From: Sediminibacterium soli
GTDB lineage: Bacteria > Bacteroidota > Bacteroidia > Chitinophagales > Chitinophagaceae
Reading direction: 5' to 3'
NCBI RefSeq assembly: GCF_009939225.1
Contig: NZ_JAACJR010000008.1
Span: 555,107-619,106 of the forward strand
Length of the DNA stretch: 64,000 nt
The number at the start of each line of letters is the position of its first letter. The first letter of the stretch is position 1. The notes beneath the pieces are model-generated. The model saw nothing but the letters and a program-made list of their open reading frames with translations, did no database searches and had not been told where the DNA came from. Below are positions 52,626-60,831 of the stretch, piece by piece. The translations under genes were made by a program, and so were the position numbers.

Positions 52626-52654
52626 GAAGGGAGGAGCGGGTTTGGGGGGCAGTT

Positions 52655-52795
52655 GGTTGGCAGTCTGCGGGCTGCAGTTTGGGGTTGTTTGCGGTTAACG
52701 GGTGACACTCCATGGATAATACCTGTTTTGTTAACATTTCCTTAGCACCCGACCCCAAGCTGCAGACCACGGGCCATAGACTTAAGACTACAAAC
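52655..52795. repeat. Word repeats (family G) in a divergent spacer
   Basis: GGCAGTCTGCGGGCTGCAGT (from 52659) and, in imperfect reverse complement, CCCCAAGCTGCAGACCACGG (from 52753); further words CATAGACTTAAGACTACAAA follow. Unlike most other families here, it lies between divergent genes, so it is not a shared terminator. Confidence 0.5.
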
Positions 52796-52801
52796 TTATC
52801 C

Positions 52802-52809
52802 TATCTTTG
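52802..52809 (+). promoter_or_regulatory. -7 box (TATCTTTG) for mtaB; leaderless arrangement
   Basis: Exact TAnnTTTG match ending seven bases before the ATG at 52817, same geometry as for the cysteine desulfurase gene. Confidence 0.6.
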
Positions 52810-52816
52810 CGCCCCC

Positions 52817-54088
52817 ATGCAAAAACGCACCGTTGCCTTTCATACCCTGGGCTGCAAGCTGAATTTTTCGGAGACTTCGACGCTCTCGCGCATGCTGGAG
52901 AACGAGGGATTTGAGAAAAAGGGGTTTGATGACCTGGCCGATGTGTACGTGATCAATACCTGTTCTGTTACCGATAATGCGGATAAGGAATGCCGCCAGC
53001 TGGTAAGGCGTATACAGCGCCGTTCGCCCGGCAGTTTTGTGGTGATCACGGGCTGCTATGCCCAGCTGAAGCCCCAGGAAATTGCTTCCATACCCGGGGT
53101 TGACCTGGTGCTCGGAGCCGCCGAGAAATTCAATATCGCGCGGCATATCGGCGAACTGTCCAAAGGCGATCCGGCGCGTATCTGCAGCTGCGATATCGAG
53201 GAAGTGAGCGGATTCAACGCTTCTTTTTCGCAAAACGACCGTACCCGTACTTTTTTGAAAGTGCAGGATGGCTGTGATTACAGCTGTACTTTCTGCACCA
53301 TACCCATGGCCCGCGGCAAAAGCAGGAGCGACAGCGTGGCCAACGTGGTAAAACATGCTGCGAAACTGGCTGCCGATGGCGTAAAGGAGATCGTACTCAC
53401 CGGCGTAAACCTCGGCGATTTTGGCAGGGGACCCGATGGTGACCTGCGCTACGAAGAAAATTTTTTCGACCTGGTAAAAGCTCTGGATAAAGTGGGAGGC
53501 ATCGAGCGTTATCGCATATCGTCTATCGAACCCAACCTGCTTACCAACGAGATTATCGAATATGTGGCCAACAGCGATAAATTCATGCCGCATTTCCACA
53601 TACCGTTACAGAGCGGCAGCAACCATATTCTCGGACTGATGCGCAGGCGTTACCGCAGGGAGCTGTATGCAGAACGTGTAGGTCTTATCAAGACCCTGAT
53701 GCCGCATTGCGCCATCGGTGTGGATGTGATCGTAGGATTCCCGGGCGAGACCGAAGAGCATTTTACGGAAACATTCGATTTCCTGCATTCGCTGGATGTT
53801 TCGTACCTGCATGTATTCACCTACTCGGAAAGAGACCATACCCGGGCGCTCGATATCAAACCCGTGGTACCCGTTCCCGTCCGCAACGAACGCAATAAAA
53901 CACTGCGCAATCTCTCCTATATGAAGATGCAGTACTTTACCGGTCAGCATGCGGGCCAGGAAAGAAAAGTGCTGTTCGAAGGACATGAAAAGAACGGCAT
54001 GATGGAAGGCTATACCGACAACTACATCCGCATCAGCACTCCCTACCGCAAAGAATGGGAAAACCGGCTGGTTGAATGGAAGCTGTAG
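52817..54088 (+). CDS. mtaB: tRNA t6A37 methylthiotransferase MtaB
   Basis: Radical SAM methylthiotransferase that converts t6A37 to ms2t6A37 in ANN-decoding tRNAs; 423 residues from ATG at 52817. The UPF0004 domain has cluster cysteines Cys13 (LGCKLN), Cys49 (INTCSVTD) and Cys80 (ITGCYAQ); the radical SAM motif is CDYSCTFC (Cys153, Cys157, Cys160). A TRAM-like tail spans about 360-423. The NTCSVTD and LGCKLNFSE forms fit MtaB rather than MiaB or RimO. Start chosen from homologous MQKRTVAFHTLGCK and the nearby -7 box; the frame is open upstream. Confidence 0.93.
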   Translation: MQKRTVAFHTLGCKLNFSETSTLSRMLENEGFEKKGFDDLADVYVINTCSVTDNADKECRQLVRRIQRRSPGSFVVITGCYAQLKPQEIASIPGVDLVLGAAEKFNIARHIGELSKGDPARICSCDIEEVSGFNASFSQNDRTRTFLKVQDGCDYSCTFCTIPMARGKSRSDSVANVVKHAAKLAADGVKEIVLTGVNLGDFGRGPDGDLRYEENFFDLVKALDKVGGIERYRISSIEPNLLTNEIIEYVANSDKFMPHFHIPLQSGSNHILGLMRRRYRRELYAERVGLIKTLMPHCAIGVDVIVGFPGETEEHFTETFDFLHSLDVSYLHVFTYSERDHTRALDIKPVVPVPVRNERNKTLRNLSYMKMQYFTGQHAGQERKVLFEGHEKNGMMEGYTDNYIRISTPYRKEWENRLVEWKL

Positions 54089-54095
54089 GAACAAA

Positions 54096-54167
54096 GGAGC
54101 AAGGAACGGATGATCGGAGAAGAGATAGTCGTGTGATTTTTTTATCCGATCATCTGTTCCTTGCTCC
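54096..54167. terminator. Near-perfect 23-bp palindrome (family D) between convergent genes
   Basis: Left arm 54096-54118 and right arm 54145-54167 are reverse complements with one mismatch that becomes a G-U pair on the plus-strand RNA. Loop 26 bases with a T-run. Words GAGCAAGGAACGGATGATCG and CCGATCATCTGTTCCTTGCT are close to the palindrome at 45740-45816. Lies between mtaB and the UpxY-like gene stops. Confidence 0.75.
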
Positions 54168-54198
54168 TTGCTCCTTGTTCATCTGTTCAACAGGTTTA

Positions 54199-54702
54199 TC
54201 AGGCGGGGGAAAGATACTCTGAGCGGAATTCCACTACCATTACCTGGCCGAGACTTTCGAGTTTTACAAACACTTTCTTTTTACCGCCGCGCAGCACCGT
54301 TCCTTCGGTGCCCATGAATACACCGTGGTTTACACGGATCTTGGTGTCCTCGCGAAACCCTTCGGAGGAGATGACGGATATCTGGGCCTCTTTTTCGTTG
54401 AGGTAGTTTTTGATGAGGTTCACCTCTTCTTCCCGGATCACCGCGGGTTTGCCGATATAGTAAACGAAGTTCAGCACCCCGTCTGTCATCAGCACCCCAG
54501 TACGTTCGGTGTCGGCTATGTACACAAATACATAGGATTTAAAAAGCGGTTCTTCGATCACTTTTTTACGGTCGCTCCACTGGCGCTCGATCTTCTGCAG
54601 CGGGCACCAGCTTTCGATGCCTTTGTTTTTCAGCAGGCTGTCGATCTTTTTTTCCCAGCGGGGCTTGGTATAAACAGCATACCACTTTCTCTCAGGTTGC
54701 AC
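54199..54702 (-). CDS. UpxY/NusG-like transcription antiterminator
   Basis: Specialised NusG paralogue of 167 residues. The NGN domain (about 6-100) has KWYAVYTKPRWEKKIDSLL and EPLFKSYVFVYI; a KOW motif follows (about 118-150; VNHGVFMGTEGTVLRGG). In Bacteroides such UpxY proteins start capsule operons and bind to nascent transcripts to prevent termination. Here no polysaccharide gene follows: the next gene is convergent. The start is a GTG at 54700-54702; no closer ATG exists. A TAGTTTTG -7 box lies 19 bases upstream. Confidence 0.85.
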   Translation of the reverse strand: MQPERKWYAVYTKPRWEKKIDSLLKNKGIESWCPLQKIERQWSDRKKVIEEPLFKSYVFVYIADTERTGVLMTDGVLNFVYYIGKPAVIREEEVNLIKNYLNEKEAQISVISSEGFREDTKIRVNHGVFMGTEGTVLRGGKKKVFVKLESLGQVMVVEFRSEYLSPA

Positions 54703-54720
54703 AGGTTAGGGTTTGAGTGC

Positions 54721-54728
54721 CAAAACTA
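54721..54728 (-). promoter_or_regulatory. -7 box (TAGTTTTG) for the UpxY-like gene
   Basis: Exact TAnnTTTG on the minus strand in the 41-bp gap after the S41 peptidase gene, indicating that the antiterminator gene has its own promoter. Confidence 0.5.
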
Positions 54729-54743
54729 AGGGTATCCGTCCGA

Positions 54744-56912
54744 TTAATTCAAAACCGTGGCCTCCTGCTGCACTTTTACCAGTTCATTCATCACTTTTAC
54801 CGTTTCGTCGATATACCGGTCTGTTTTCAGCGCTTTCAGCCAGGCTTTGTACCGTTCGCCCTTGGCTTCATCGGGGTTATTGTAGAATTTATCCTTGTCA
54901 ACCGCAATGGCATCCACGCTCATTTCCTTTTTCACTTTCAGCAGGGTATTGTCCTGTTCCACGGTTGCCGAGATCTTTTTCTGGCGTTCCCTGTATTTCT
55001 GGATATTCAGGCTGGCAGGCTGTTCGGCATTCTGCGAAAGCCATTTCAGGTTCGACTGCAGCCTGATAAACGTAGTATCGTTCTTGATTTTGTCCTGCTC
55101 TTTACGGATCACCTGGTCCATCAGGCTGTTGTTCTGCCATAACTGGTAATTCATTTTTGGTATTTCGTCCCAGGGCAGGGCGGTGGGATTGTCTTTTTCC
55201 CTCGCCTTGTAATATTCGTAAAAATCCGGAAGGATGATATCGGGCGTGATGCCTTTCAGCTGTGTGGAACCGCCGTTAACACGGTAGAATTTCTGGAAAG
55301 TGAGGGTCATCGCGCCCATATCGGTGCGGCTGCTGCCGATATCGTTGCGTACGCCGAAGGGCACCTGGCGCTGTACGGTTCCTTTTCCGTAGGTAGAGGT
55401 GCTGCCGATGATAACACCCCGCTTGTAATCCTGGATGGCGCCCGCAAATATCTCGCTTGCAGAAGCGCTGAACTCGTTCACCATTACCGCCAGCGGACCG
55501 TCGTACAGCACAGACTCGTCGTTATCTCTCCAGGTGTTCTGGTCTACTTTACCGTCTTTTTCCTTTACCTGCACCACCGGGCCGCTCTTGATGAACAGGC
55601 CCACCATTTTCACCACTTCAAACAGGGATCCGCCGCCGTTGTTTCGGATATCGATCACGATGCCCTTTACATTTTCGGCTTTCAGTTTCACCACTTCCTT
55701 TGCCACATCGTCTGCACAGCGGTGACCGTTTTCGTCGTCAAAATTGGCATAGAAATCGGGCAGGTAAATATAACCGATCTTGCTGCCGCCTTCGGTGATC
55801 ACGGCGCTGCGTACATACACTTCGTCCTGCACCACTTTCTCGCGCATCATGGCAACCGTTTTGATCGATCCGTCCTGTTTCTTGAGGGTCAGCCTTACTT
55901 CGGTGCCTTTGTTGCCGCGTATGATCTTCACCGCATCGGTTACATCATACCCGGTAACATCCACCGGCTCGGCAGCTCCCTGCGCCACTTTGGTGATCAC
56001 ATCACCCGCTACGATATCCTTCGATTTCCAGGCTGCACCACCGGGTGTCACAGAGGCGATCTTGATGCCGTAATCGTCTTTGGCAAGTACGGCGCCGATA
56101 CCATAGAACTCACCGCTCATACGCTCGTCAAACGCCCTTTTCTCAAGCGGCGGAAAGTAATCGGTATGCGGGTCCATCTGGTTGGTGATCACATTGATAA
56201 AACTGTTGAAGCGCTCATCTTCCTTATAGGTGCTCCTGATGCGGTCAAAAGTTTCGTTCATAATCTTCAGCACCCGGTTACGCGCGTCTTTCTCCAGCTG
56301 TGCATCGGTCTTTACCACATAGTCTTTCTTATTCTTATTTTTTTCGCGCTCATTCAGCAGGTCAACATAGCGCTCGAGCGTGTAGAGTTTTAATTTTTTC
56401 CTCCAGCGCTCCCTGCGCTCCTGGTTGGTGGTGGCAAAGCTGAGTTTGCTGCCATCCAGCTGCACTATCTCATCTTTGCTGAACTCGAAGGGTTTGGAGA
56501 GAATGTCTTTATAGATCGCGACTGATTCGGTGATACGCTGGTCATAAACCGGGTTCACAGCAGGCACAAACTGTATGGCTGCTCCGTGGATCTCATCATC
56601 AAGGGTAAGCTCGTATTTTTTCAGCTTGCTGATATCCGACTGAAGAAACAGGGTTTTGTCGCCGTCCAGGTCATCGAGGTATTTTTTGAAGACCTGCCTG
56701 GAAAAGCTGTCGTTGATGTCTTTCGGGCTGTAATGGAATTTTTCGAGGTACAGTCCCAGTTGTGCCAGCAGCCGCTGGCGCTGGGTCAGCGTAATATCAA
56801 TATCGCCGTTCAAGCCCGTATAACGAAATGCAAAGAATAAGCCGCCAAATAAAATAACAGCCAACAGCAACAATCCTTTTCTGCTCTTCATAAATTGTAT
56901 AAATTTTTGCAT
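54744..56912 (-). CDS. S41 tail-specific protease (Prc/Tsp type)
   Basis: Periplasmic C-terminal processing protease, 722 residues from ATG at 56910-56912 (a second ATG seven codons on is also possible). N-terminal membrane anchor or signal (about 11-30), helical N-terminal domain, PDZ (about 265-350; YGIGAVLAKDDYGIKIASVT region), S41 core with Ser in the SASASE segment (about 482-487) and Lys510 in YGKGTVQ forming the Ser-Lys dyad, then the DUF3340-type C-terminal helical tail. The length matches E. coli Prc (about 680). A TATTTTTG box ends eight bases before the ATG. Confidence 0.93.
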   Translation of the reverse strand: MQKFIQFMKSRKGLLLLAVILFGGLFFAFRYTGLNGDIDITLTQRQRLLAQLGLYLEKFHYSPKDINDSFSRQVFKKYLDDLDGDKTLFLQSDISKLKKYELTLDDEIHGAAIQFVPAVNPVYDQRITESVAIYKDILSKPFEFSKDEIVQLDGSKLSFATTNQERRERWRKKLKLYTLERYVDLLNEREKNKNKKDYVVKTDAQLEKDARNRVLKIMNETFDRIRSTYKEDERFNSFINVITNQMDPHTDYFPPLEKRAFDERMSGEFYGIGAVLAKDDYGIKIASVTPGGAAWKSKDIVAGDVITKVAQGAAEPVDVTGYDVTDAVKIIRGNKGTEVRLTLKKQDGSIKTVAMMREKVVQDEVYVRSAVITEGGSKIGYIYLPDFYANFDDENGHRCADDVAKEVVKLKAENVKGIVIDIRNNGGGSLFEVVKMVGLFIKSGPVVQVKEKDGKVDQNTWRDNDESVLYDGPLAVMVNEFSASASEIFAGAIQDYKRGVIIGSTSTYGKGTVQRQVPFGVRNDIGSSRTDMGAMTLTFQKFYRVNGGSTQLKGITPDIILPDFYEYYKAREKDNPTALPWDEIPKMNYQLWQNNSLMDQVIRKEQDKIKNDTTFIRLQSNLKWLSQNAEQPASLNIQKYRERQKKISATVEQDNTLLKVKKEMSVDAIAVDKDKFYNNPDEAKGERYKAWLKALKTDRYIDETVKVMNELVKVQQEATVLN

Positions 56913-56920
56913 GGTATGCT

Positions 56921-56928
56921 CAAAAATA
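56921..56928 (-). promoter_or_regulatory. -7 box (TATTTTTG) for the S41 protease
   Basis: Exact TAnnTTTG ending eight bases before the ATG at 56912, giving a leaderless or near-leaderless transcript if that ATG is used. Confidence 0.5.
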
Positions 56929-57042
56929 ATTGAAAATGACGCTTGAAGCTCGCCAATTAACAAGCTTTTGATAAATGGTCATCCCCCTGTACCCATACAA
57001 AAAGAGTTCCAAAAAGGAATTTTCCATACACCTGATTTACCC

Positions 57043-57050
57043 TATTTTTG
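57043..57050 (+). promoter_or_regulatory. -7 box (TATTTTTG) for tRNA-His
   Basis: Exact TAnnTTTG match ending 15 bases before the mature tRNA 5' end. Confidence 0.6.
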
Positions 57051-57065
57051 CGGTCCGGAAAAAAC

Positions 57066-57140
57066 GGAGGACGTAGCTCAGTTGGTTAGAGCGACAGTTT
57101 GTGGCACTGTAGGTCGGGGGTTCGAAACCCCTCGTTCTCC
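57066..57140 (+). tRNA. tRNA-His (anticodon GTG)
   Basis: Cloverleaf read by hand. Acceptor 5' GAGGACG (57067-57073) pairs with CGTTCTC (57133-57139) with one G-U; D-arm GCTC...GAGC; anticodon stem ACAGT/ACTGT around loop TTGTGGC with anticodon GTG; T-arm GGGGG-TTCGAAA-CCCCT. The extra G at 57066 opposite C at 57140 is the G-1:C73 pair specific to tRNA-His. CCA is not encoded. A terminator follows at 57153-57184. Confidence 0.95.
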
Positions 57141-57152
57141 CCCCGAAAATCG

Positions 57153-57184
57153 AAACCTACCCGCCTGAGCCGGGTAGGTTTTTA
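57153..57184 (+). terminator. Rho-independent terminator after tRNA-His
   Basis: Perfect 10-bp stem AACCTACCCG / CGGGTAGGTT (57154-57163 and 57171-57180) with 7-base loop and trailing T-run. It ends 13 bases before the DUF445 ATG. Confidence 0.85.
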
Positions 57185-57197
57185 AATTTTATACCGA

Positions 57198-57803
57198 ATG
57201 GCGTACAACTGGGTGCTGGTTCCCCTGATCTCCGCATGTATTGGCTGGCTGGCCAACCGGATGGCTGTCTGGCTGCTTTTTCATCCCCGTAAACCCATCA
57301 TGATCTTTGGTTTTACCCTGCAGGGGATTTTCCCCGGGCGGCAGCAATCCCTTGCCGCAAAACTGGGCAGGCTGGTGGCCGATGAACTGTTTTCATTTGA
57401 TGAGTTGGGAAAGAAGATCGCGGAACCCGGCAACGCGGCCGGAATCATACCGCAGGCGGAAGCACATATCGACCATTTCCTCAAGGTAAAACTGGCCGAA
57501 AAAATGCCCATGATCAGCATGTTCATCGGCGAAAAAACGATCGCGGAACTAAAGTCCGTGTTCATGACAGAATTACAGGAACTCTTCCCGGTTATTATGA
57601 GCGGTTATATAGCCAACCTGAAAGACCAGCTGGACCTGGAAAAGATCGTGAGAGAGAAGATAAACGGGTATTCTTCCGAGCAGCTGGAGCGCAGGCTCAA
57701 CGAGACCCTGTCGCGCGAGTTGCGGCTGCTGCCGCTTGGCGGCGCCGTATTGGGTCTGTTGATCGGACTGATACAAGTGGCGGTGATGGGCATATGGTTC
57801 TGA
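57198..57803 (+). CDS. DUF445-family membrane protein
   Basis: Product of 201 residues. The N-terminus is hydrophobic (MAYNWVLVPLISACIGWLAN, with the NRMAVWLLFHPRKP segment typical of DUF445), the middle is helical and amphipathic (about 45-170), and a C-terminal TM helix spans about 178-200. Full DUF445 proteins are about 400 residues; this is the short bacterial form with two membrane anchors. Function unknown. Its ATG lies 13 bases after the tRNA-His terminator, with a TAGGTTTT sequence inside the terminator stem as the only promoter candidate. Confidence 0.82.
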   Translation: MAYNWVLVPLISACIGWLANRMAVWLLFHPRKPIMIFGFTLQGIFPGRQQSLAAKLGRLVADELFSFDELGKKIAEPGNAAGIIPQAEAHIDHFLKVKLAEKMPMISMFIGEKTIAELKSVFMTELQELFPVIMSGYIANLKDQLDLEKIVREKINGYSSEQLERRLNETLSRELRLLPLGGAVLGLLIGLIQVAVMGIWF

Positions 57804-57980
57804 TTGACCGTTTCAAAACGCCGGTCACCGACTAAATACCTGTTTTTTACCTGTGCCATCCAACCTTTGCCCACTTATTCAACCATCTTACCGCTGGTGT
57901 ATGGGGTGCGCAGAAGCATAACAAGGGTTCGCAACTTTGCATTTCGGGGAACAAGACTTTAATACAAGCAATAATATATC

Positions 57981-60686
57981 ATGAGAAGACTATTGATTCT
58001 ATCGTTACTGAGCCTGGCATTGTCGACGGGTTTTGCACAATTTCCGGGCGGCGGCAACCGTGGCGCGGGTGGCGGCCAGAATATGAACATGGGCCATTTT
58101 TACGGCAAAGTGGTAGACAAGAACAACAAAGGCGTTGAAGCCGTTACCGTGCAGCTGGCCGGTAAACGTTTTGATACCGCCGCCAAACAGTTGAAAGATG
58201 CCATTTTCGGCACCACCATTACCAAGGCGAATGGCGAGTTCAGCTTTGAAAACCTGCCGGTAATGGGCAATTTTACGCTGAAACTCAGCGCGCTGGGTTA
58301 TAAAAACCTGGATAAACCGGTGAAATTCGATATCCGTATGCCACAGGGCGGTAATGCCGCGGGACAGGCCGGCGGTATGCAGAATGTGCTGAGCATGGTT
58401 GACAAAGACCTGGGCAATATCAAACTGGAGGAAGATGCCGCCAACCTGGGTAATGTAACCGTAACCGCCTCTGTGAAACCACAGTTTGAACTGGGTATAG
58501 ACAGGAAGACCTTCAATGTTGACAAGAACCTGGTAAGCACCGGTCAGACGGCTACCGAGATCATGAAGAATATTCCTTCGCTGAATGTTGACATCGATGG
58601 CAACGTGACCATGCGCAATGCAGCGCCGCAGATCTTTATCGATGGCAGGCCCACTACGCTTACGCTTGACCAGATCCCTGCCGATATCATCGATAAGGTG
58701 GAGCTGATCAGCAACCCCTCGGCCAAATACGATGCATCCGGCGGTAATGCGGGCATACTCAACATCGTTCTGAAAAAGAATAAAAAGACCGGCTATAACG
58801 GCGGACTGCGCACCGGTATCGACTCACGCGGTAAAGTAAACCTTGGCGGCGACCTGAACCTGCGTCAGAATAAGATCAACTTTTCACTGAACGGTAATTT
58901 CAACGAACGCAAATCCATTTCTTCGGGTATCACCGACCGCAATACAAGGGCGATCGGCAGCGTACCCCCCAACTCTGTACACAATGTGACCGACGGTATC
59001 AATACCGGCAATTTTGCCTTCGTACGCGGCGGTATCGATTATTTTGTTGACAACAGGAATACATTTTCGATTGCAGCCAATTATGTAAGGGGTACGTTCA
59101 ACAACGACCAGACACAGCGGGTGGATTCCACGATCAACGGAATCTATACCTCTTATAACAACATCAGCCAGCTGAGCAACGCCAATTTCAGGAATTTTGG
59201 TTCGCAGCTGAGCTACAAACACAATTTTGCCAAGAACGGTCACGATCTTACTGCCGATATCAATTACAACTCCAGCAGGAATGAGAACCTGAACAATATC
59301 AATACGCAGACTTATTTCCCGAACAATACTGCAAAGGGTCTTGCCTTTATGCAGCAGACTATGGGTAATGGTTCTAACAATTTCCTGACGGTACAATCGG
59401 ATTACGAGAACCCCATCAGCGACGACACCAAGTTCGAAGCGGGTGTGAGAGGCGCTATCCGTAATTTTTCCAATCTCAGCGACCAGTACCGTTACGACCA
59501 CGGAACGGGTAAATATGTACTGGTGCCTCTGATCAGCAACAAATACAAATTCAACGACCAGGTTTACGCTGCCTATGCTACCTATACGTTCAAGACCGGC
59601 AACTGGAACTTCCAGCTGGGTCTGCGTGCGGAAAGCTCCAAGTACACGGGCAACCTGCTTACACAGCAAGGCACCGATTCAGCCAAATTTGATGTAAAGT
59701 ACCCGCTGAGTCTGTTCCCGAGCGCGTTCCTGACCTATAAAATCGACGACAAACAGGATTTTCAGTTCAACTATTCACGTCGCGTGAACCGTCCGAACTT
59801 CTTCCAGCTGATGCCGTTCCCGGATTATTCCGATCCGCAGAACATCAATATCGGCAATGCGGGACTGAAGCCCGAGTTCACCAATTCGTTCGAGGTGTCG
59901 TATAACAATGCGTATACACGCGGCGCCAATTTCCTCGCGAGCCTGTTCTTCAAACACAATACCGACCTGATCACGCGCTTTACCTATATCGATACCAACC
60001 GGCTGTCTTCTGGTAAAGAGCTGGCCAACTTCAATACCTATATCAATGCAAACAGCAGCTATGTGACCGGTCTGGAACTCACCAACCGCATGACGGTTAT
60101 AAAATGGTGGGACCTTACCGCCAATGTGAACATCTTCTATTCCAAGATAAACGCATATGCACCTGCCACCGCTACCACGCCAGCGCAAACACTGAGCAAC
60201 GACCTGGTAAGCTGGTTTGCGAAAATGAACAACACATTCAAAGTTGCCAAAGGCTGGTCTGTGCAGTTCAGCGGCGATTACCAGGCCAAAAGCATCCTGC
60301 CTCCCGGTACGGGTGGCGGCGGTGGTGGTCGCGGCGGTGGCGGCGGCGGTATGATGTTTGGCGGCGGACCGTCTTCTACCTCGCAGGGTTTCAACTACCC
60401 GCGTATCGGATTTGATCTTGCCCTGCGCAAAGACTGGACATGGAAAAACGGCCAGAGCGGATCGCTTACACTCAGCATGAACGATATCTTCCGCTCACAG
60501 GTGTTCAAGAGCTATTCTGAAAGCGCCTACTTTACACAGATCAGCGAAAGAAGAAGGGACCAGCAGGTATTGCGTCTGAACTTCAGCTATCGTTTCGGCA
60601 AATTCGATGCAACGCTCTTCAAACGAAAGAACACCAAGGCCGACCAGAGCGGCGGACAGGATATGATGGGGAATATGAACCAGTAG
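57981..60686 (+). CDS. Outer-membrane beta-barrel protein with carboxypeptidase-like and plug domains (TonB-receptor-like)
   Basis: Exported protein, 901 residues; signal peptide about 1-19 (ending GFAQ). Domains: Gly/Asn-rich linker (20-38), CarboxypepD_reg-like domain (about 38-118; FYGKVVDKNNKGVEAVTVQL), a TonB-plug-like region (about 150-260; IFIDGRPTTLTLDQIPADII, ISNPSAKYDASGGNAGILNI) and a large barrel (about 270-900, OMP_b-brl_3 type) ending in a C-terminal FSYRFGKFDATLF-type strand and a short tail. A Gly-rich extracellular loop lies at about 775-800. No SusD partner is adjacent. ATG at 57981. Confidence 0.9.
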   Translation: MRRLLILSLLSLALSTGFAQFPGGGNRGAGGGQNMNMGHFYGKVVDKNNKGVEAVTVQLAGKRFDTAAKQLKDAIFGTTITKANGEFSFENLPVMGNFTLKLSALGYKNLDKPVKFDIRMPQGGNAAGQAGGMQNVLSMVDKDLGNIKLEEDAANLGNVTVTASVKPQFELGIDRKTFNVDKNLVSTGQTATEIMKNIPSLNVDIDGNVTMRNAAPQIFIDGRPTTLTLDQIPADIIDKVELISNPSAKYDASGGNAGILNIVLKKNKKTGYNGGLRTGIDSRGKVNLGGDLNLRQNKINFSLNGNFNERKSISSGITDRNTRAIGSVPPNSVHNVTDGINTGNFAFVRGGIDYFVDNRNTFSIAANYVRGTFNNDQTQRVDSTINGIYTSYNNISQLSNANFRNFGSQLSYKHNFAKNGHDLTADINYNSSRNENLNNINTQTYFPNNTAKGLAFMQQTMGNGSNNFLTVQSDYENPISDDTKFEAGVRGAIRNFSNLSDQYRYDHGTGKYVLVPLISNKYKFNDQVYAAYATYTFKTGNWNFQLGLRAESSKYTGNLLTQQGTDSAKFDVKYPLSLFPSAFLTYKIDDKQDFQFNYSRRVNRPNFFQLMPFPDYSDPQNINIGNAGLKPEFTNSFEVSYNNAYTRGANFLASLFFKHNTDLITRFTYIDTNRLSSGKELANFNTYINANSSYVTGLELTNRMTVIKWWDLTANVNIFYSKINAYAPATATTPAQTLSNDLVSWFAKMNNTFKVAKGWSVQFSGDYQAKSILPPGTGGGGGGRGGGGGGMMFGGGPSSTSQGFNYPRIGFDLALRKDWTWKNGQSGSLTLSMNDIFRSQVFKSYSESAYFTQISERRRDQQVLRLNFSYRFGKFDATLFKRKNTKADQSGGQDMMGNMNQ

Positions 60687-60735
60687 CGTGAGACGTGAAT
60701 TGTGAGACGTCAGACGTGAAACCTGAGAGAAGAAT
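60686..60735. repeat. Intergenic word repeat (family B)
   Basis: GCGTGAGACGTGAATTGTGA, GACGTCAGACGTGAAACCTG immediately after the barrel gene stop; same family as at 1010, 31232 and 34478. Confidence 0.5.
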
Positions 60736-60776
60736 ATAAAAGATAAGATCGTAAGATGGAGGATTTGAGGATTGGG

Positions 60777-60804
60777 CCGCCCGGGATGACCGGGCGGTTT
60801 TTTT
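60777..60804 (+). terminator. Rho-independent terminator
   Basis: CCGCCCGG / CCGGGCGG stem with a 5-base loop (60777-60797) and seven T residues. Ends the outer-membrane barrel gene; the convergent pcm stop is at 60832. Confidence 0.88.
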
Positions 60805-60831
60805 GCGGTTATGATTGATCCGGGTGGGGTG

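Noticed and set aside
57804..57980. Riboswitch-like leader before the outer-membrane barrel gene
   Set aside because: Only one short hairpin (GACCG/CGGTC near the previous gene's end) was found; no known aptamer core such as a B12 box is present.
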